Below are positions 34,728 through 42,509 of a stretch of 64,000 nt of DNA, piece by piece; the first letter of the stretch is position 1, and every line of letters starts with the position of its first letter. Both the position numbers and the translations under genes were made by a program. Source of the stretch: JAJXZJ01 sp050012855. GTDB lineage: Bacteria > Verrucomicrobiota > Verrucomicrobiia > Limisphaerales > J093. The stretch lies in assembly GCA_050012855.1 (NCBI GenBank), contig JBEKGJ010000018.1, positions 1-64,000 of the forward strand, given 5' to 3'. The notes below the pieces were generated by a model, which did not search any database, had not been told where the DNA came from, and worked only from the letters and a program-made list of their open reading frames with translations.

Positions 34728-35443
34728 ACCAGGCGTTGCATCGCTGGCGGGAGAGCCTGGGCCGGTCGCCGGCCTTTCACGGTGACAACCTGGCGGAACT
34801 GGAGTCGCACGTGGTCGAGAGCGTCGCCGTGCTGCAGGCGCGCGGCCTGTCGGCCGAGGAGGCGTTCTGGGTGGCCACGCGACGGGTTGGCCCGGATCAG
34901 CAGGTGGCGGCGGAGTTTGCGAAGGTCAACGGCGGTGCGGTGTGGCTCGATCGCGTGCTGTGGATGCTGGTGGGGATTCAGCTCTGGGGGTTTGTGTCCA
35001 CCGGCCTGGTGATGTTGGCGCGTGGGCTGCTCAGCTTCGGTCTCACGGGGCTGAGCTTTGATTTCGGCGCTCACAGTCCGGTGGTCCCGGTTTCGCTTTT
35101 TGTCCTGGCGCAGGTGCTCGCGCTCGGCGGGAGCGTGGCCCTCTGCGCGTGGCTGCTGATCGGGCCGGGGCGGAACCTGTTGCGGCGGCTGGCGTCAGGT
35201 GTCCAGCGGCGCCACACTGCGGTGGCAGCCGGCGTGGCGATCGGCGTGGTGCTGCTCGTGGTTCAATCCCTCGCTTTCGCGTCGCAGGCTTGGATCGTGT
35301 CCTACGTCGATCCCCGCACGGCCCGCCAGATCTTCGCCTCTTCGAGCTATGCCAGCGTGTTCATGGCCATCGTGCAGATGGTGGCCCTGCTGGCGTTGAC
35401 GCTGGTTCTCGTCCGTCGCCGGTTTCTCCTGCGCCACGCCTGA
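34700..35443 (+). CDS. PadR-coupled membrane protein with N-terminal helical prefix domain
   Basis: A 247-residue protein starting inside the end of padR. Residues 1-75 form a soluble helical domain (LHRWRESLGRSPAFHGDNLA, ELESHVVESVAVLQARGLSA, EEAFWVATRRVG) like the HAAS/permease-prefix domains found next to PadR genes. Four to five hydrophobic helices follow. PadR plus HAAS proteins form repressor/membrane-sensor pairs in other bacteria, responding to envelope or antibiotic stress; this is inference here. The alternative is a general integral membrane protein. Confidence 0.78.
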   Translation: MEDPTSFDLNQALHRWRESLGRSPAFHGDNLAELESHVVESVAVLQARGLSAEEAFWVATRRVGPDQQVAAEFAKVNGGAVWLDRVLWMLVGIQLWGFVSTGLVMLARGLLSFGLTGLSFDFGAHSPVVPVSLFVLAQVLALGGSVALCAWLLIGPGRNLLRRLASGVQRRHTAVAAGVAIGVVLLVVQSLAFASQAWIVSYVDPRTARQIFASSSYASVFMAIVQMVALLALTLVLVRRRFLLRHA

Positions 35444-35522
35444 CGCCGTCGTTCTCCGCCGCGCAGGTGCCGGGTCGGTGTGGGCGCAGATGCGAGTTTG
35501 GCGTGGGCTGCGTTGAACGTGG

Positions 35523-35753
35523 TCATAAGGCGTTCCACTCGTCCACGGAAAGTGGGCGCATCAGAATGGATTCAACCTGCCGGACCAGCAGCCGCAGTTG
35601 CGGCACGGAGAATTCGGAATTGGTGGGAATGGTCTGGCGATGCTGGCCGGAAACCATGAACTGGTGGCGGGTGCCGGAAAACGGGCCAGCGAACCCCAGG
35701 GCGCGGAGCTTGCGGATGAAGTCGCGCCGCTTAAGTGGTCGCCAGGCGGCCAT
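35523..35753 (-). CDS. hicA: HicA-type mRNA interferase toxin
   Basis: A 76-residue protein with the HicA dsRBD-like pattern: LKRRDFIRKLRALGFAGPF, then SGTRHQFMVSG carrying the catalytic His, and IPTNSEFSVPQLRLLVRQV. HicA cleaves mRNA and tmRNA when released from HicB. It overlaps the hicB-like gene by 23 bp and lies downstream of it, the reverse of the common hicA-hicB order. The protein is slightly longer than typical HicA at its C-terminus. Confidence 0.85.
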   Translation of the reverse strand: MAAWRPLKRRDFIRKLRALGFAGPFSGTRHQFMVSGQHRQTIPTNSEFSVPQLRLLVRQVESILMRPLSVDEWNAL

Positions 35754-35994
35754 TTGAAACCTTGTTCAGATCAATGCCGGCGAGCACGGGCAGTTTGTGT
35801 CCGAGTCTCAGGCCGACCAGAATCCAGTCTTCCAGCGTCGAGCGCAGTTCATCTTCGCATTCGCGCAGGTTTTTTCCGAACGCGGCCACGCCCTTCAATT
35901 TCGTGATTTCGCCGGCGAACGAGCCGTCTTCCAGCTTGTCATAGCACGCCATTTCCAGCGCGGCTTCAATGTAGGCGGTGATCGGAAACGTCAT
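35731..35994 (-). CDS. hicB: HicB-type antitoxin
   Basis: An 87-residue protein with the partial RNase H-like HicB fold: ALEMACYDKLEDGSFAGEIT, LKGVAAFGKNLRECEDELRS and TLEDWILVGLRLGHKLPVL. It lacks an obvious C-terminal DNA-binding domain, so autoregulation may need another factor. HicB neutralises HicA by covering its active site. The two genes are translationally coupled between hisD and padR. Confidence 0.82.
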   Translation of the reverse strand: MTFPITAYIEAALEMACYDKLEDGSFAGEITKLKGVAAFGKNLRECEDELRSTLEDWILVGLRLGHKLPVLAGIDLNKVSNGRLATT

Positions 35995-36045
35995 GGAATA
36001 AGATTCAATGATTGGTGCGGAAAGACAAGCCGGAGATTCTCGGCC

Positions 36046-37350
36046 TCATGATCCTAAAATCTGCTTCCTGATCTCCGCGCTTCTTCCATGCGCACTCAAC
36101 CCCTCGATAGCGGCGATGGTTTTGACGGCGGCGAGGGATTTTTTCAAGGCAGCCCGGCTGTACTCCACGACACTCGTCCGCCGCTGGAACTGGTCCACCG
36201 TCAGGCCGGCAAAACTCCGTCCCGCGCCCCCCGTCGGCAGGGTGTGGCTGGGGCCGGCGACGTAATCGCCCAACACGGTCGGTGACCATGGTCCCAGGAA
36301 AAGCGCGCCGGCGGTGGTGATCTGCCGGGCGACGGCCGGCGGGTTGCGGGTGTGGATTTCGCAGTGCTCGGGCGCGAGGCGGTTGGCCAGCGCGATGCCG
36401 TCGGCGAGGGATTTCACCTGGATCAGCCAGCCGTTGTCCGCGAGCGCGCGCTCGATGAACTGGCGGCGCGGTTCGCGCGGCAGGCGGCGCTCGATTTCGC
36501 GTTGCACGGCGTGCAGCAGCAGGACGGACGGCGTGGCCAGCCAGACGCGTTCGTGGCCGGAGCCGTGTTCGGCCTGGGCGAGCAGGTCGGCGGCGATGAA
36601 TCTCGGGTTCGCGGTGTCGTCGGCAAGCACGAGCAGTTCGCTGGGTCCGGGCAGGAGGTCAAGGGCAACGTGGCCGAAGAGCAGGCGTTTGGCGGCGACG
36701 ACGTAGGCATTGCCCGGGCCGAAAATCTTTTGCACGGGCCGGATGGTGGCGGTGCCGAACGCGAGTGCGGCGATGGCCTGGGCACCGCCGACGCGGTAGA
36801 TCTCCGTGGCGCCGGCCTGGCGGGCGGCCAGCAGCAGGGCGGGGTTGATGGTGCCGTCCTTGCCGCAGGGCGTGCAGGCGACAATCTCCGGGCAACCGGC
36901 CACGCGGGCTAGAACGATCGTCATGAGCGCGGTGGACACCAGCGGCGCGGTGCCGCCCGGGATGTAGATGCCGACGCGCTGGAAGGGATCGAATTTCTCG
37001 CCGATCCGGGCACCCTGGGCGTTGCGGGCGGACCAGTCGTGGCGCAACGATTTCCGGCTGAACGCGGCAATGTTCCGCGCCGCAAAGGCCAGCGCCTGGC
37101 GCAATTCCGGGCTGGCCTGGACCGAGGCGTTGAACAGTTCCGCCGGGCTGACCGGGAGTTGATCGGGGCGGAGGCGGGCGCCGTCGAACCGGGCGGTGAA
37201 CTCGAGCAGCGCGTCATCGCCGCGGGTGCGTACGGCGTCCAGGAGTTCGCGCGTGCGCTGCTCGATTTGCGGATCGAACAGGCTGGAGGCGCGGGCGAGG
37301 CGTGCGAGCGCCTGGGCGAACCGCGGCTGCGTATGGCGGAGCACGTTCAT
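36046..37350 (-). CDS. hisD: Histidinol dehydrogenase
   Basis: A 434-residue zinc enzyme that oxidises histidinol to histidine in two NAD-dependent steps. The ATG at 37350 matches the normal HisD N-terminus. Diagnostic blocks: VGIYIPGGTAPLVSTALM, KIFGPGNAYVVAAKRL, DLLAQAEHGSGHERVWLAT (zinc ligands Gln and His), LAPEHCEIHT (catalytic Glu-His) and LGDYVAGPSHTLPTGG. It lies 51 bp upstream of hicB on the same strand and 2 kb from hisC. The split suggests that hicAB and padR inserted within, or beside, a former his cluster. Confidence 0.95.
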   Translation of the reverse strand: MNVLRHTQPRFAQALARLARASSLFDPQIEQRTRELLDAVRTRGDDALLEFTARFDGARLRPDQLPVSPAELFNASVQASPELRQALAFAARNIAAFSRKSLRHDWSARNAQGARIGEKFDPFQRVGIYIPGGTAPLVSTALMTIVLARVAGCPEIVACTPCGKDGTINPALLLAARQAGATEIYRVGGAQAIAALAFGTATIRPVQKIFGPGNAYVVAAKRLLFGHVALDLLPGPSELLVLADDTANPRFIAADLLAQAEHGSGHERVWLATPSVLLLHAVQREIERRLPREPRRQFIERALADNGWLIQVKSLADGIALANRLAPEHCEIHTRNPPAVARQITTAGALFLGPWSPTVLGDYVAGPSHTLPTGGAGRSFAGLTVDQFQRRTSVVEYSRAALKKSLAAVKTIAAIEGLSAHGRSAEIRKQILGS

Positions 37351-37477
37351 GGGGTGATGCTGGCGGAAGGGACGGACAAAGTCAAAAGCAGGAGAGCCGG
37401 CCGCTATGCCCGGGAGCGGCCGCGCAACCAATCATTTCGTATGGTGTTGGATGGTGGAAATGTCGTATAATGGCGCC

Positions 37478-38353
37478 ATGAGACGAACAGTACGTTTCAG
37501 TTTGACCCTCGTCATGGGCTTGGGTTTGGTCCGGGCATGGGGGGTGGAGCCCCCGCCGCCGGTCGCACCGGCTCCGGGCACGGTTGCTCCGACCGACGGC
37601 GGTGTTGCCGCGCCGGGGCGATCCGAGGTGGAACCCGACACCAATGCCGCGCCGCTCGCACCTTATCAGTTGATTGTGGACCGAAATCCGTTCGGTCTCC
37701 GAACACCACCGCCGCAACAGCCGACGAACACCACCGCCCCGGTGGCGGCCTCGGCGCTGAAGCTGACCGGCGTGACGACCCTGTTGGGCGGAAAGCGGGC
37801 AATGTTTACGCTCCAGGAACCGGGAAAAACGAACCTCGTTTCCGGTCTGGTGCGCGAAGGCGATTGGGATGAGGTGATTACCAACCTTCAGGTGCTGGCG
37901 ATTGATGAGCGGGGTGGCGTGGTGCAGGTCAAATACGGCGGGACCGAGCTGGCCTTGAATTTCGATGACAACGGGATCAAACCGCCGGCCGGCCCGATGC
38001 CGGGAATGCCGGTGCCCGGACTGGGACGGCCGACCATGCCGCCGGTGCCAGGACAGCCTGTGCCGATGGCCCAGCCGGCGCCAGGGGGTGTTTCGTTTAA
38101 CAGCTCCGAAGGCTATCGCCGCGTCCCGAACCGGCCCAACCGGCTCACGCCGGCCGCCGCCGAAGCCGGGGCACAGCCAGTGCTGTCGCCGGAACAACAG
38201 TTGATCGCAATCCAGGCTCAGGCGGAACTGGGTCGCCAGCAGGGCGTTCCCATGCCGCCTTCGCCACCGGGGGCCGGAAATGCCGCAAACCAGCCGTCGC
38301 CACCGTTGCCGCCCACGCCAACGATCGTTCTCCCGCCGACCCCCGGCAGGTGA
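37478..38353 (+). CDS. Secreted GspC-like proline-rich protein
   Basis: A 291-residue protein from ATG 37478 with a signal peptide or anchor (FSLTLVMGLGLVRAWG). After a Pro/Ala-rich linker comes YQLIVDRNPFGLRTPPP. This parallels FKLVVDRNIFDPNRTRRG in the GspC-like gene of the T2SS operon, and is typical of the start of the inner-membrane clamp protein's periplasmic domain. LTGVTTLLGGKRAMFTLQEP and a beta-rich HR-like domain follow, then a very Pro-rich tail. It is not next to other T2SS genes, so it may be a second GspC serving another secretion machine, or a paralogue. Confidence 0.65.
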   Translation: MRRTVRFSLTLVMGLGLVRAWGVEPPPPVAPAPGTVAPTDGGVAAPGRSEVEPDTNAAPLAPYQLIVDRNPFGLRTPPPQQPTNTTAPVAASALKLTGVTTLLGGKRAMFTLQEPGKTNLVSGLVREGDWDEVITNLQVLAIDERGGVVQVKYGGTELALNFDDNGIKPPAGPMPGMPVPGLGRPTMPPVPGQPVPMAQPAPGGVSFNSSEGYRRVPNRPNRLTPAAAEAGAQPVLSPEQQLIAIQAQAELGRQQGVPMPPSPPGAGNAANQPSPPLPPTPTIVLPPTPGR

Positions 38354-38406
38354 GCCTGGTGGCCGTCTGTCTGCCACGTCAGTGGACTCGCCTGCGGTCG
38401 CGGGTA

Positions 38407-39381
38407 TCAGCGGGCGATGGCTTGAACGCGGAGTTGGGCTGGTTCCAGCGCCTCGGGGTCCAAGGTTAGCAAGCAATAGCCACCATCCTTCAGCAACTCG
38501 GAGCCGGCCAGGGAAGGACAGAGACGGACGTGGAACGGACGCCAGGCGCGTGCCCGCCACAGGGCCGCGCTCATCCGGCGTACGGAGTTCCCCAGAAAGC
38601 CGACCGGTGGCAGGCCGGACATCATCCGGCTCAAGCGCAGGACCCATCCGGTGTGCAGGTGGCCGATGATGGTCAACTCGATCTGGCCGAGCTTCTGACG
38701 CAGCGGTTCGGAATCGAGGAGAAACGGCAGGGCACTGGGGTCATGGCAGAAGAGGATGACGCGGTGGTCAGGCGGAAGCTCCGCAAACGCGCGGCTGATT
38801 TCAGCGAGGTGCCCGGCGCGCAGTTCCTCCCACGCGGTGGTTTCACCCGACAGGAGCTCAGGCGCGAACACGGGCAGCGCCACCAGCGAGGAAACGACGC
38901 CCATCAGTTCGTAGCGGCCGAAACTCTGATGCCAGAATGGCGGCAGGCCGAGCTCACCGACCAGGCGCTGCCAACTCGCCAGGCGCGGTCCTCCCTGGCC
39001 TCCAAACAGGCTCATCTTGCCCAACTCATGGTCGCCAAAAACAACGGCCAGCCGGTCCGGGAACTGCTGCCGCAGTTTTCCCAGGCAGAGGCTGGCGCTG
39101 GACAGCGCGGCGTCGTCGCCAACGCCGACGAAGGCGGAATCGCAGGAGTAGTCGCCGTTGGCAACGACGAAGTCCGCACCCGCGGCGGCCGCGAGGAAGC
39201 GGTCGAGCAGGTGATTGTGGCCCAGTGGGTCCCGCAGCCAGACATGCCGGCGGAAGGCGCGCGCCATCCCCCGCAACAGGGGACCGGGAATCGCGTTTGC
39301 CTCATAGCCCCGCCGGGCCTGCTCCGCCGGCGCGGCGTAGTGAATGTCACTGACGATGGCGATGGTGCGTGTCGGTGGCAT
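38407..39381 (-). CDS. Calcineurin-like metallophosphoesterase
   Basis: A 324-residue protein with all five metallophosphoesterase blocks: VSDIHY (Asp12, His14), ANGDYSCD, FGDHELGK (the usual GNHE/D with Asp for Asn), FCHDPSALP and IIGHLHTG. Two metal ions should bind. The GDHE variant replaces the Asn that normally bridges a metal, so activity may differ. Substrates of this superfamily include nucleotides, phosphoproteins and lipids; none can be assigned. No signal peptide, so cytoplasmic. Confidence 0.87.
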   Translation of the reverse strand: MPPTRTIAIVSDIHYAAPAEQARRGYEANAIPGPLLRGMARAFRRHVWLRDPLGHNHLLDRFLAAAAGADFVVANGDYSCDSAFVGVGDDAALSSASLCLGKLRQQFPDRLAVVFGDHELGKMSLFGGQGGPRLASWQRLVGELGLPPFWHQSFGRYELMGVVSSLVALPVFAPELLSGETTAWEELRAGHLAEISRAFAELPPDHRVILFCHDPSALPFLLDSEPLRQKLGQIELTIIGHLHTGWVLRLSRMMSGLPPVGFLGNSVRRMSAALWRARAWRPFHVRLCPSLAGSELLKDGGYCLLTLDPEALEPAQLRVQAIAR

Positions 39382-39485
39382 GGGTGGGAGCGGAGGCGGG
39401 CGTCGGAGACGGTCCCGCGGCGGTCGCTGGCGCAGGCCGTTGGCGCGGACCCGCCGCTTTGCATCGTGGGCAGGATGGCACGGCG

Positions 39486-41516
39486 CTAATCCCGGAGACC
39501 GCTGCGGCGGACACCGATGGCGGTGAGATCAATCGGCTTGAACCCCAGGGACAAGGCGGGAGAATTCGCCGAGAGCCGGTAATTGTCGCGGCGCGGATTG
39601 ATGAACAGCGGGTCGGCAATGACGGATCTGAGGTCATGACCGCGCTGACGCCATTGGGCGAACGTTGCGCCGGCGAAGCGCAGGGTGGCGGGCCGCGCCT
39701 CGGGTCGGGCGTCGTAATAGAGGTTTCCCTCCATGACGAAGTGATCGTTGGTCCAGCTTCCGCCGAACAGTTCGCCGGAGTCGAAGTACACAATGTTGTT
39801 GGTGAAAGTGAACGAGAGATGGTCCTCCTCGCGGGAACGCATAAGCTCGTGCTCGCGGTTACGGGCAAAGATGTTGTTCCGGACGACGTTTTCCCGTCCG
39901 TAGTGCTGGTGGAAGCCGGCGCTTTTGCAACGGTAAACCATGTTGTTCTCGAGCAGGATGCCGGTGCTGCCTTCGTCGGTGTAAAGCCCCCAGCCACCGT
40001 AGGTGTAGGCGTTCACATCATGAATGAGATTGTTGCGGATGACCGTGCCGGGCTGGATGCCGAGCGTGTAGATGGCCCCCATGTCGCTGAGCACGCTCTG
40101 GCCGATGTCGTGGAGATGATTAAACTCGACCAGGTTGTTGTGGCAGGGCGTTTCCTGATACCCCCAGTTCCAGCCAACGGAAATGGCCGTGTAGAACAGA
40201 TCGTGAATGTGGTTGTGAGCGATCCGATTATGGCCGCTTTGGAGCACGAGAACCCCCACGCCCGCCGGGAACACGCGGCCCAACTGGTAAAGGTGGTTGT
40301 CCGTAACCACATGCCCGCGGCACTGGTCGAGGGTCGCCGTGCGGGCGACGGTTTCACCCAGGCGGATGCCGCCCGCGCCAAGGTCCGTCAGCTCGTTGTG
40401 GACGATGCGGCAGCGCTGGCAGCCCCGGCCCAATTCGAGGGCGTAGCCGGCCAGATGGTTGAACAGGCAGTCCTCGATGGAACAGTCCACCGCGCCTTCG
40501 GCCCGCACGTCGCCGCGGATGTTAATCGCCGCCTGGGTGTCCGCGTAGCCGCGCTCGTCCAGGGTCCAGTCGGTGAAGCTGAAGGTCAGGCCGCGGAGTA
40601 CGATGTTGCTGACGATGTTGCCGGCGGCGGGGGATCCCCGCAGCACCAGCAAATCATGCAGTTTCGGGGCGATCACCTCGGCCTGGGCAAGTTTTTCGCC
40701 AGGCAGAGTCCAGTAGGTGACCACGCCCGTCTTGCGGTCCAGGTACCATTCACCCGGCTCATCAAGGGCATCGGGGGCGTTTTCGATGTAGAACTGGGCG
40801 TCGTTTTCCCGGTTGGACGGTTGAGGCGCGCCAGCCAGCGTAACCACGTGGTTCGTGGCATCGACGGCGCGGATGGGCATCCGCAAATCGGACCAGGCGA
40901 GGAGGGCGACGACTTCGACGTCGCCATGGGCGGCCCATTGCGGCCGGATGTCGCCTTCCTTGAATTTGAACCGCGCCGGGTCGCCCTGCGGTGTTTCGCC
41001 GGCGATGTGAAAGAAGCCGGCGGTGGGCGTGCGCGCCCGTTGCCGGCGGTGACCGTTGACGAAGAGCGACCGGAAGTACCACTGGCCGGCGCGGACTTCG
41101 GGCACCTCGGTTTGCCACCAGCCGGCCTTGTCCGGGACCGGGTGCCACCCCGTAAGCCGCTGCCCGCCGCTGATCACCGGTTTCTCCTCCGGGTAGGCGG
41201 TGATGATGAAGGGCAGCGCGTTGCTAAGGCCGGAATCGGCCGGGGTCAGGACCAGCGGCTCGGTCAGGGTATGCGTGCCCTGGCGCAGGAGGATGGTGAC
41301 GCTGTCAACCCCGCCGGTGGTGCGGGCGGCGCGGGCCACTTGGACGGCATGGGCGAGTGTGGCCAGCGGCCCGTCGTCCCCCCGATAGGCCGGCACGGCG
41401 ACGGCGCCGGACCAGTGGTCGTCGCCGTTGGTGGCGACGTTCAGCACAAGGTTTCGGGCCTGCGCGACGAACCCCGGCGCCACGGCGAGCAGGAGGAGGA
41501 CGGAAAGATGCTTCAT
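39486..41516 (-). CDS. Secreted right-handed parallel beta-helix protein (polysaccharide lyase/hydrolase-like)
   Basis: A 676-residue protein with a signal peptide (LSVLLLLAVAPGFVAQA). The N-terminal module has VLNVATNGDDHWSG and GPLATLAHAVQVARA with ILLRQGTHTLTEPLVLTPAD, the standard entry to DUF1565/pectate-lyase-type beta-helices. Residues about 290-640 show many N-rich coils (RIAHNHIHDL, NNLVEFNHLHDIG, RNNLIHDVNAYTYGGWGLYT, RNNIFARNREHELM), typical of parallel beta-helix turns. It probably degrades or binds an acidic or sulfated polysaccharide. The specific family is not resolved. Confidence 0.82.
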   Translation of the reverse strand: MKHLSVLLLLAVAPGFVAQARNLVLNVATNGDDHWSGAVAVPAYRGDDGPLATLAHAVQVARAARTTGGVDSVTILLRQGTHTLTEPLVLTPADSGLSNALPFIITAYPEEKPVISGGQRLTGWHPVPDKAGWWQTEVPEVRAGQWYFRSLFVNGHRRQRARTPTAGFFHIAGETPQGDPARFKFKEGDIRPQWAAHGDVEVVALLAWSDLRMPIRAVDATNHVVTLAGAPQPSNRENDAQFYIENAPDALDEPGEWYLDRKTGVVTYWTLPGEKLAQAEVIAPKLHDLLVLRGSPAAGNIVSNIVLRGLTFSFTDWTLDERGYADTQAAINIRGDVRAEGAVDCSIEDCLFNHLAGYALELGRGCQRCRIVHNELTDLGAGGIRLGETVARTATLDQCRGHVVTDNHLYQLGRVFPAGVGVLVLQSGHNRIAHNHIHDLFYTAISVGWNWGYQETPCHNNLVEFNHLHDIGQSVLSDMGAIYTLGIQPGTVIRNNLIHDVNAYTYGGWGLYTDEGSTGILLENNMVYRCKSAGFHQHYGRENVVRNNIFARNREHELMRSREEDHLSFTFTNNIVYFDSGELFGGSWTNDHFVMEGNLYYDARPEARPATLRFAGATFAQWRQRGHDLRSVIADPLFINPRRDNYRLSANSPALSLGFKPIDLTAIGVRRSGLRD

Positions 41517-41871
41517 AGCCCCGCAACAATACGCCCGTGTTCGGCCGGGTATTCAAATCAAAAATGCCGGCAAGCTTGCGGCCCGATTGCGAGGCGCTGT
41601 CGGATGGATGCCGCGCCGGGGGGCGGTGACTGGAACCGCCAGCGCGGACCAAGTCGAAACATGAGGCAACATCAGCCACGTGAAACCGGTACCTGGTGAT
41701 CAGCCCGGGCGATCTTCGCGCCGGTCACGGGTGGTCCCGTTGTCCGGGCCGGCCTTGGAGTTGTGGCTCGGTCGAACGGTTCGCCGGCAGAGATTCCCTT
41801 GAAAAATCGGTGCAAATCCGCGCTTGCCAGCCCCCGGGGTTTTCCGTAATGTCCGTCTCGCTTCGTCGGAA
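41517..41871. other. Intergenic region upstream of tRNA-Gly
   Basis: 355 bp. It holds the promoters of the divergent beta-helix gene and of tRNA-Gly. No gene or strong repeat was recognised. Confidence 0.4.
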
Positions 41872-41948
41872 GCGAGCGTAGCTCAGTCTGGTAGAGCGTC
41901 ACCTTGCCAAGGTGAATGTCGAGGGTTCGAATCCCTTCGCTCGCTCCA
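41872..41948 (+). tRNA. tRNA-Gly (GCC)
   Basis: Seventy-seven bases including CCA. The acceptor GCGAGCG pairs perfectly with CGCTCGC, the anticodon loop TTGCCAA sits on a TCACC/GGTGA stem, and the T-loop is TTCGAAT. DNA immediately downstream consists of gene remnants, as is common beside tRNA integration targets. Confidence 0.97.
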
Positions 41949-42067
41949 TTTTCATTTTCAAGGACTTACATTTATCCTGCCCCCTCCGCATAATTAGTAG
42001 GCATAACAGATTCAAGCTTGTCAGCGGTGTCCTTGGTGTTCGAGAGCGTTGATTTCGGGTCCTTCGG

Positions 42068-42232
42068 ATGACCGCGACCCATGATCCCGCGAAGGCGCTT
42101 CGAGAATTCATGGTCTCGAACCAGGTCAAGGTTCTGAATGTCGCGGGATCAAGGGCATCAAAAGAACCGGATGTCACCGCTTTCGTGACGCTGGTTCTCG
42201 CAAAGGCTTGGCAGTGTCATGAAACCGCTTGA
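42068..42232 (+). pseudogene. C-terminal remnant of a putative molybdenum-carrier protein
   Basis: A 54-codon frame reading MTATHDPAKALREFM...VKVLNVAGSRASKEPDVTAFVTLVL. The LNVAG.RASKEP block matches the C-terminus of the predicted molybdenum cofactor-carrier family (Rossmann-like, about 160 residues). The N-terminal two thirds are missing. Its stop overlaps the start of the following TPR remnant by 14 bp, preserving an ancestral coupled gene pair. Confidence 0.65.
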
Positions 42233-42399
42233 ACCACCAGACAGCCCTCACCTTCAGGCCGCCCAGGGTTGGTTGGAGCTGGGTGATCACCTCGAAGCTC
42301 GAAAGGGCATTCGAGCTTGGGGACGCGAAACAGTTCAAACGGGCGGCTCTGGAGCACGCTGACCTGGCGCCTCTCGGGAAGGACATTGGCTTAGCCTGA
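42219..42399 (+). pseudogene. TPR-protein remnant, internally deleted and frameshifted
   Basis: It starts MKPLEPPDSPHLQAAQGWLE in one frame. From 42298 a second frame reads LERAFELGDAKQFKRAALEH and ends at a stop at 42399. The two halves match the first and last segments of a small tetratricopeptide-repeat protein common in Verrucomicrobia, with the middle repeats deleted. It cannot encode a functional protein. Confidence 0.65.
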
Positions 42400-42509
42400 G
42401 GTCCGCGGCTGATACTTTCGGCCAGGACCGGCTTGCGTGTTCGCTCGCGACGCCGGCAAAAACCGAACGCCTCCGGACCCGAGTTGGCCGCGGTGAAGTC
42501 GGCGTGGAC

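Noticed and set aside
39369..41699. 776-codon plus-strand frame opposite the beta-helix gene, and similar long antisense frames opposite the oxidoreductase, T2SS and surface-protein genes
   Set aside because: GC-rich codon structure creates long open antisense frames. The opposite strands have signal peptides and family motifs; these frames have neither.
41899..42177. Minus-strand frame ending ERAKGFEPSTFTLAR
   Set aside because: This peptide is the well-known artefact of translating antisense through a tRNA; the frame overlaps tRNA-Gly.
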